Origin: Blastomussa wellsi | Lineage: Eukaryota > Cnidaria > Anthozoa > Scleractinia > Plerogyridae | Length of the DNA: 64,000 bases | Assembly (NCBI GenBank): GCA_947652115.1 | Contig: OX393573.1 | Coordinates: 11,509,981 to 11,573,980, forward strand | Direction of reading: 5' to 3' | In this document: in pieces, positions 57,401 through 64,000 of the stretch | Numbering within the stretch: position 1 is the first letter of the stretch | Layout of the letters: the number at the start of each line of letters is the position of its first letter | The notes under the pieces: model-generated | What the model was told of the DNA's origin: nothing | The model's database searches: none | Seen by the model: the letters and a program-made list of their open reading frames with translations, nothing else | Translations under genes and position numbers: made by a program

Positions 57401-60400
57401 CAGAATTTTGGTGTGTAAATGATCATCTTTAAGTTAAAAAAATAAAAAGAGAAATTTTTGGGTACAAAAAAAGATATAGCTAAAACCTTCCAGAAAACGG
57501 TTACTTGAGGATGTCAATGGTAGCCCTAGGAATAATGACTCAGGGAACCATGTTGTAGCTTACCATTGCTTTTTGCGGTTTGGTTTTCTCACACCTGATT
57601 GGCTTTTTCTTTGTAACACAATAACATTCCGTAAACATTTCTGGTGTTCACGGTTTTCTTAGCTTGGCTGTAATATTTTTATGTTAATTTACAAATTATA
57701 TACCTGTTGTGTTTTATTCTCATAAAACAGCCAGTCCCAGTTTTCTGTGCAATGCATTACACATGTACACTGTTTGAGACATTACTGGATTCATTCTTGC
57801 TAAAGAAGGTAAGGTTAATCACACAAAGTAGTTTAAAATTTAGTGGGGAACAAACAAACAAAGTAATCACCATCATCAGTCATCGTTGTCGCCGCCATCA
57901 TCATCATCATCGTCGTCATCATCATCATCATCAACATGATCATCATCATCAACATCGTCATCATCATCATCATCATCATCAACATCGTCATCAGCATCAT
58001 CATCCTTATCATCATCATCTTCTCCTTCTACTTCTTTATCATTGTCATTGTCATCTTTATCATACAACAACACCACACTCTACTTGTGCTGCCGTTATGC
58101 TAGTTATGTATACTGTATACAGCATGTACATTACTTAACGCAACCTACATGTAGGTATTATACTTTAACTCGTAAGTCTAAATCAATGTCCAAAACACTT
58201 TCACAGCTTTATTATGCAAATTTTTAAAAGTGCAATGTTCACAATACTATTTAAAGAAAATCAATAAATATTATAATTATTATGTTTGCATTGAAGAATT
58301 ATTATGGTGCTAAACTTAATTTCTAATTTTTAATTTTTGTATGTGTGGAATTTGTTTTTTCAGGATCCATCAATAAATTCACAATTCAGGTGAGATTATA
58401 TTATTTTACACTGTACTTTTATGGCGTTTTAAACATAATCTTAAATGCTAATACATAATTTGTTACTACTCTAATGTACAGTAGTTAAAGTAATTATACG
58501 ATGCATCATTGTATATAATTTCCAAATTATTCACTTGTAATTCAGTGGTCCCAAAGTGCAACAGTTAATTGCTTTTGATTTGGGGGCAAAGGGTATTGTT
58601 CCTGTTGTAAATGAAAAATATGTAGTTCACATAGTAAATGGCCAAAGTTTTTCAAGAAGGCTATTAAAAGCTTATTAACATTTGGTAAGAAATTTTCAAA
58701 TGTATAAATTGCTTGCAGTTTAATACTTACAGCCATTGCAACAGTGTCTGTGGCCGGAACAGATATAGAGGTTTGTTTACAATCGTTAATGATTTTAAAG
58801 GGCCCCAGTCAACCACACCTTTGTTATTGTTTACATGCAAGAGTTTCAGTATTATATTTTATGCGGAGCATGTAGAAACGAAAGTGACCACTGAGGAACT
58901 TGCCAAAGGTAATTTTTACTTCCAGTAACATAATTTACAGCAATACAGTAGGATTTTGCTTAACCATACGATTTCCATAATTTCGATGGCATCGAAAATG
59001 GCGGAGGCTGACTAGGGCCCTGTAATAGATTTGTTTGAAAATAATTGTTCATTTTAGCTTATGATAATCTTAGCAATGGTGATATTTTGACAAAGGCAGG
59101 AATAACTTGTGATCTGTTTTGTGAAATTGATTTCCTTTGTGGTTAGTGTGCCTAAAGAGCCCTTGCCATTTGTGCATTAGATGCTCTGTGCAGTAATCCA
59201 TTTTTGTTTCTCTTGTTAATTTGTTTATTTTTGTTTTCACCTGCTCCTCAACTTACTGAATGCCTGGAACAGGCAGATTAACTAATTTGATAAATATTAT
59301 GTGTGTGGTAATTCATTCAGGTCAATGCGGTGTCAGTGGTGGATCCAGGGGGAGGGTCAGGGGGGAGGGGTCCAGACCCCCCTTCCCTAGCTAAATTTCT
59401 TGTTTTTACTACTTGTTTGACACTGAAATTGTCGCATCAACAGGATTGCTTATTGAGTAAAAGTATGGACCCCCTCCCTATCAAAAATTCCTGGATCCAT
59501 CCCTGGGTGTATTGTTACTTAATCTTAATCAGCCAGATATTTTGTTGATGTTGTACTACTGTGCATATTACACAGCACATTTTCAAATATGTACATTCGC
59601 AAGAATTACTATTATTTTGATAATCAATGATTTCTTTTTAATGCAATGTTCCAATTTTTGATTTACAGTTTGATCAAATGGGATACAAATGGATAATGGT
59701 TCATTGTGGATTTTCAGGCAAGTATTTAGGTTTACATGTACATGCACATACAGTTGAGATCAAGCAACACATTAAAGGCCCATGGTTACCCATTTGGCTT
59801 TGTATTTATGTATTTTGAAGTAACAATCTTATTTGAATAAACCAATATAAAACGAGCACAAGGCCAAGTGGGTCAACAGGCATCTTACTGTTTTTGTAAT
59901 GTATGTGATACCTTGTGGTGTTTGATGTAATCAAACACGAGAGACAGGATATCCAAACACTGAGAAGAGAATTGAAAATACAATGTGCAGCAGAGTATTT
60001 TTAACGAACTTTGAGGTGTTTGGATAGCCGATGAAACGCTGTCTCCAGTGTTTGATATATCTTCTCAATCGAAACAAAAACTAAGAAATAAATGGAGAAA
60101 TAAAATCATCAAAATCCATGCTAATTAAGATAGGGTATCCAAACCTCCTTCACGGTTTTAACTCAATGAATTATTAAATGAGTTCGAGAAGTGTAAGTAC
60201 ATGCCATGGTTTATTGACCCCTTTCATGAATGGCTTCTAATTTAAAACATAGTCTCACTAGTCTTGTTTGAAAGTAAAAAATTCTAGTGAATTATGAACA
60301 CAAAAACAAGGTTGGAGAGGTTAATTTAAATAAGCAAAAGATAATTTTAAATTGGAAGCCATTTGTGAAAGGGTTCTAGTAATATAATCAAAATGCATGG

Positions 60401-63400
60401 TTATTGTGAACTGACTTATGCATGTGTTCTTGGTAATTTAGCTTTGTACGTGTTTTATGGAAAGACCAAAAAGAAAAGCTCATTGAGTGATCTTGATAAA
60501 ATGTTCTGCAATGCTGTTGTCAGGTTTGTTTTATTCAATTGTTTTTGCATGGCCCATGCACATTTTCTTTGTTTTGAAAATTTACCTGAAGATGAAAGTC
60601 AAAATAACTTGTTGATCTTTTCGTTGATTTATTTTTTATTTCTTAGTTTGATTGTTTATTTCTTTCCTTATGCCTTCTGTTATAATGTGTTTGGTATACA
60701 CAGACATACATACATGTATTGGAACAATGTATGTTGCTGTCATCGGTATGATAACAATAATAACAAAACCATGAATCGTGGTCTGTTCCCTTTGAATTTG
60801 TACTTATAACTTTTACAGAAACAATCATGTGCATATACATCAAAGGGCGCGTTCGTTTGGGATCAATCCGGAAAAGAATAATTGGAATAATGCGAGTAAG
60901 CATTTGTTTGGGAGCTATTCTCATTCTGGAATACCTGGCTTTCGATTCTGGCTATTCTGTTGAATAACCAGAATATATTCCAGAATACATTCCGGAATAT
61001 ATTCTTATTCCGGAATATCCCAAACGAATGCACCCAAAGTGAGTTCATGCCAGGCGTAGTCAATCAATACAATTCAATATCGGGAATCAATTTACTGTAT
61101 ACACTCGATATCAATCAATATCAGTCGCCGATTGCTATTGATTCATATCGGTAATAATCGATTGGCAAAAATTTACAGCAATCGATAATTAACATTCGAT
61201 AATCCAAAGGAGTATTTGTTTCAAACATATTACTGAAGACTGGCGTTGCTATCTAGTAAACAAATATACAAGAAAGGCGTTAAAGGTTAAGCATTTTATT
61301 ATCGATTTTATCATCTAATAAAGGCGGAGTGTTCATCCTACTTGGTTTTCCGGCGTCAGTTTCCCAAAAGTATTTTGTTGATAATTGTAAAACTGTCGCA
61401 TGCTATGATGATTGAATGACTCGACAAAATCATACAGACAACGTTGTGTTGATGATTAAAAACGTACTTGTAAAATGGCAAAAATCGTTTCCGATAGCAA
61501 TCGATAATAATTGATAACATTCGATAAATCAATCATCGATTTATATCGGATATTGGATATGGTACGCGGACACAAAGACATACAATGTGTCTGTCTTGAT
61601 AAGCAATTTGATTGGACAAAACTGTAGTCAGGTCAGACGTCATATCAGGGCCGTACCTAGGATTTTTTGTCTGCAGGGGCAAACTCCACACACCTTCACC
61701 TCCTACAAGAAATATCCCTAGAAAAAAACACATTTAGTTTTCCTGGTGGGGGCAACTAACTCGCTAGTCGAATTAGTTCGCTTATTCGTGTAGAATTCAG
61801 CTTTCCGACCCGTAAATTAGCGATGGCAGCGTCCTCCAAGTCCAAGCCCTCCAGATCAGTCAAACCTCCATGTAGACCACTGGACAATGATTTCACGTGG
61901 GAATCGCTTGGTCTGTCGGCCGATTTTGCAAGGAATATGTTATCCGACTTGTTACAACTGACACATTTCCTTTAGCTGTTCCGCCTCACACGCTGCCCAC
62001 ATACATTGATCCGGCCAATGACCCACCAGCTTCGGCGGATATCATTATCGTGACTCACATACATTTTTAAAAGAAAGATGAATTGCATTCGAAGTCGTGG
62101 GATGGACGCGGAGATTGGCTATAACACAATAGAGCGAGTTTTGATTAGTGTTGCAAAACGGGTAGTGAAGCGAATTTACCCTAGCCAGTCGAGTCAATAA
62201 GCGGTTAATTTTGAAAACTGTAACCTGATTTTTTAAATTTGTCATGTGCAATCCGTGTCAATCTTCTCCATCCTTAAAGTGCTACTGTGATCATATTTTT
62301 ACACCTTGCTTTTTGAAGGGAAACGTGCACTGCTCCATGTGAGATAAAAAATGCCGTTTTCCGTTTTCAAATATCTGTAGCAGTTCCAGAGATATTCAAG
62401 TTTAAAAATTGGTAAAATATGCAAATTAGGAGACTGATGACGTCATCTCAACCCAATTTTATATCAAGTAAGAAAATAGGGCTATCTCGGTCAGGTTTCT
62501 ACAGAGACAGTTGAAACTTGGCACAGTAATTGTTCTTCAAGCGACACCCCTGTGGTTGTAACTTAATCTTGTTTCCATGGCAACACACTCTCTTCCAGTC
62601 CCCTCGAATCTGTTTTCAGTATTTGAGTGATTTTTAACCCAGAAAAATTAAACCAGGCCAACGAACCAACCTAACACATAAATATGCTTGCAAAATCATG
62701 TAGATCCGGAGTCATGGAGAAATATCAAAAATGGCCAGAATAGCCTTTAGCATTGGGGAGGTCTGGGACCCAGCATGTTGCCATGTTAACATAATTGTTA
62801 ATCACATATTGCACAACTCACCTAGTAGAGTCATGAAGCAAAGAATCAAACATTTCTGATACAAACTGGGTGAGATATTTTTACTTCATTTCCTTGATTA
62901 AAATTTGGTTGAGTCTATGACGTCATGACTTAGTCAATTCACATATTTTAAAAGCTTGAATATCTCTGTAACGAAAAAAGATATGTCAAAAAAGTAAGTG
63001 GCAATTTTCTTTTCATGCAGACTACTGTTTAATGCTTTGAAATGGCTTAGTTTGGAGACATCCAAATTTCATCATAGTAGCACTTTAACCATCCTTGTCA
63101 GGGGCGGATCCAGGATTTTTCTCAGGAGGGGGTGCACCACTAAGGATTGACGTAACTGATAGGTGACGAAAACAGTATACTGGTTGTGATTAGAAAGCCG
63201 CAGGTCATCTCAGGAGGGGGTGCGCACCCCCTGCACCCTCCCCCTAGATCCGCCCCTGCTTGTTCCTTTTTTTGGTTTAGTATCACCTCTCTGTTGTGTT
63301 TCTTTCTTGGTAAACTAATAGTTTGAGATTTCCTACATTTTAAGGACAATTTGGTTCGTCGCAAAAATGACTCAAAATATTGTAATGTAGCTCCTTTAAA

Positions 63401-63706
63401 GGACACAAAAACTGAAAATGATCAATTTGCCGCAATGTGCAGTAAATGGCCTGGGACTGAGTCACAATTTTTCTGTTTTCTGATTGGATGAGCAAGTAGC
63501 GTAAGTGTTTTAAACTAATCAGGAACACTCAGACTCAAGGCGTAGAAATGCAAAACGAAAACAGACATACTACTTTAGACACTCAAAGTTATGTAAAACT
63601 CGCTCTGTTGTTAGGTAATAACTATCTAAAGTATGGGTTAAATAACCGCTTTTCTCTGTTTTCCTTATCAGTGTTATTATTTTGATGGCAATCAGTGTGG
63701 CAACAG
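51460..63706 (+). CDS. TMEM241: TMEM241-like nucleotide-sugar transporter family protein, 3' part beyond the window
   Basis: Ten plus-strand exons join in phase: 51460-51537, 51755-51801, 55198-55281, 56364-56445, 57731-57808, 58364-58389, 58719-58770, 59669-59717, 60442-60523, 63672-63706; 613 bases, about 204 residues. The series of short peptides follows vertebrate TMEM241 in order: VNKHVLSDLKFTYPTIFQS then WQTGT, IELNVVPVDS, WLPASLLFSGVIYSGS, ALSRLPVPVF, CTLFETLLD, LTAIATV, FDQMGYKW, SSLSDLDKMFCNAVVSV, then an open phase 1 donor. The vertebrate protein is just under 300 residues, so roughly 90 are off the right edge. It is a multi-helix Golgi-type membrane protein of the VRG4/SLC35-like group; I recall work linking human TMEM241 to UDP-GlcNAc transport. 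Intron after exon 8 starts with GC. Exon 6 is only 26 bases. Confidence 0.85.
51891..52127. repeat. G/C-rich inverted repeat in TMEM241 intron 2
   Basis: TTAAGCCC next to a G12 run (51906-51917) faces CACCCCCCAGTCTTAA at the right end, and GGTGGGGATTTTGACA-like words recur inverted inside. Probably a MITE; ends uncertain. Confidence 0.4.
52136..55017 (-). mobile_element. hAT-superfamily DNA transposon, 2.9 kb, in TMEM241 intron 2
   Basis: Ends are CAGGGCACGAACTTAAC at the left and the complement of CAGGGCTCGAACTTGGC at the right. TGATATG is repeated at both edges (52129-52135 and 55016-55022, overlapping the terminal TG), suggestive of target duplication. Subterminal CTAGCCA/TGGCTAGT words cluster near both ends. 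The transposase lies on the minus strand, opposite to TMEM241. The element adds most of the 3.4 kb of intron 2. Confidence 0.8.
52561..54673 (-). pseudogene. hAT transposase with one frameshift (TTF zinc finger, DUF4371-type, dimerisation region)
   Basis: Two overlapping frames make one protein of about 700 residues. The first (53960-54673, 237 codons) has a TTF-like zinc finger, with FCTVCRDNP, VRSHEASTGHTRC, and the first catalytic-core block VMADSACD. The second (52561-53991, 476 codons) resumes at HVIWLKGEIANSF and has the ALGADGANVM aspartate block, CVAHRLE, DGTRWVPH and the C-terminal CERGNSCMN / LMRIAISGPS dimerisation region. The frame changes by one base around 53978-53990. Family members are often called ZNF862- or KIAA1586-like. 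With a single lesion it is a young element; an assembly or sequencing error is possible. Confidence 0.8.
55835..56177. mobile_element. MITE with CACTGCGCAAAA ends, TMEM241 intron 3
   Basis: CACTGCGCAAAA at the left is inverted as TTTTGCGCAGTG at the right. The interior is built from loosely tandem GGAGTATTCAA and TTGAATAC words repeated about six times. Confidence 0.65.
56569..56803 (+). mobile_element. MITE with AAAGGGCCG-type ends, TMEM241 intron 4
   Basis: Starts TTAAAGGGCCGTAGGTGTCAGCC and ends GGCTGACTGGGGCCCTT. It is the reverse-orientation sister of 58795-59025 and a relative of 43966-44180. Confidence 0.7.
57869..58060 (+). repeat. CAT/CAC trinucleotide microsatellite, TMEM241 intron 5
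   Basis: About 150 bases of CAT repeats with CGT, CAC and CTT interruptions. It opens long His-, Asp- and Met-rich frames in both strands, which are artefacts of the repeat. Confidence 0.9.
58795..59025 (-). mobile_element. MITE sister copy, TMEM241 intron 7
   Basis: Reverse-orientation copy of 56569-56803: TTAAAGGGCCCCAGTC at the left, GCATCGAAAATGGCGGAGGCTG then GGGCCCTGTAA at the right. Confidence 0.7.
59334..59505. mobile_element. MITE with CAGTGGTGGATCCAGG ends, TMEM241 intron 7
   Basis: CAGTGGTGGATCCAGG at the left faces CCTGGATCCATCCCTG at the right. Sister of the element at 22605-22770. Confidence 0.7.
59925..60090 (-). repeat. Dispersed repeat, copy B
   Basis: Reverse-orientation copy of 9160-9325, sharing GAGGTGTTTGG, GTGTTTGATATATCTTCTCA and TCGAAAC. 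In TMEM241 intron 8. Confidence 0.55.
60845..61035. mobile_element. MITE with GGGCGCGTTCGTTTGGGAT ends, TMEM241 intron 9
   Basis: GGGCGCGTTCGTTTGGGAT is inverted at the right as ATCCCAAACGAATGCACCC, and ATTCCGGAATAT-type palindromic words fill the interior. AAA flanks both sides. Confidence 0.75.
61080..61560. repeat. TCGATA-rich repeated block
   Basis: CAATCGATAATTAACATTCGATAA-like sequence at about 61178-61203 recurs as AATCGATAATAATTGATAACATTCGATAA at about 61499-61527, with many short AATCAATATC words between. Class not identified. Confidence 0.4.
61823..61975 (+). other. Unassigned 50-codon frame
   Basis: Starts MAASSKSKPSRSV, contains DNDFTWESLGLSADFA and stops after LTHFL. The codon pattern looks protein-like, and a second protein-like stretch (PPHTLPTYIDPANDPPASAD) follows in another frame. 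It may be the remnant of a transposon gene inside TMEM241 intron 9. Not recognised. Confidence 0.2.
62274..63088. mobile_element. TTAA-flanked DNA element, 815 bp, TMEM241 intron 9
   Basis: Ends TTAAAGTGCTACTGTGAT and ATCATAGTAGCACTTTAA are inverted, with TTAA at both limits, which fits a piggyBac-like non-autonomous element. Inside, no frame of useful length is found. Confidence 0.7.
63099..63258. mobile_element. hAT-like MITE with CAGGGGCGGATCC ends
   Basis: CAGGGGCGGATCCAGG at the left and AGATCCGCCCCTG at the right are inverted, with inner GGAGGGGGTGC / GCACCCCCT arms. Only 10 bases separate it from the preceding TTAA element. Confidence 0.75.
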
Positions 63707-64000
63707 GTAAACAAGCCGATTTACCTTAAACTGCTCTTTAGTGCACGGTGTTCAAAACTGCAAAGATTTTTAGTGGTCTTCAAGGCTCCCCTGTTAATTC
63801 GAGGTACATGTACAATGACATCACGCCACTTAATTTCTGACTTAATTCATTCCCAAATCTCCCAATCGTCAGAAATAACATTTGTGATATCATACCAAAG
63901 TGTTTGTTTGTGAGAGGTGTCTTTCGAAGGGGCCCATTAATGGAGGCTCAACTGCCCATTGACCCGGAGGTTTGGTCCCAGCCACATTAGCCCTAGAGAG

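Noticed and set aside
57707..58138. 143-codon His-rich frame, with Met- and Asp-rich frames opposite
   Set aside because: These are readings of a CAT microsatellite inside a TMEM241 intron; only the first part is coding, as exon 5.

Overview
This is eukaryotic, AT-rich genomic DNA with split genes, GT-AG introns and very many short inverted-repeat transposons. The gene content (a receptor tyrosine kinase of the FGFR-like metazoan type, a rhodopsin-class GPCR with degenerate motifs, an animal TMEM241 orthologue) and the dense MITE load suggest an anthozoan cnidarian, most likely a stony coral. That assignment is by recognition, not by a search.

Region 1 (1-23.1 kb) is gene-poor. It holds foldback elements, a Penelope-like fragment with a hammerhead-like core, nested MITEs, AT-rich and simple repeats, and a 5'-truncated GPCR relic at about 4.4 kb. 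Region 2 (23.2-24.7 kb) carries one intact single-coding-exon GPCR; its last 70 codons and 3' flank are paralogous to the 4.4 kb relic. Region 3 (24.8-31.2 kb) is again intergenic and repeat-filled.

Region 4 (31.26-49.80 kb, minus strand) is a complete receptor tyrosine kinase gene. I assembled 16 coding exons with consistent phases, predicting 894 residues in the order signal peptide, FN3, Ig, SEA-like, FN3, transmembrane helix, kinase, tyrosine-containing tail. Its introns host a SINE, hAT-like MITEs, Mutator-like MITEs with 9-10 bp target duplications, and nested palindromes.

Region 5 (51.46 kb to the window end, plus strand) is the 5' part of a TMEM241-like nucleotide-sugar-transporter gene: ten in-phase exons covering about 204 residues, with the rest beyond the right edge. 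Intron 2 contains a 2.9 kb hAT element with an antisense, frameshifted transposase. The two genes are divergent, and a non-coding RTK exon probably lies close to the TMEM241 start, so the roughly 340 bp between them may be a shared promoter. The genes have no obvious common pathway. No operon-like, defence or CRISPR system is present.
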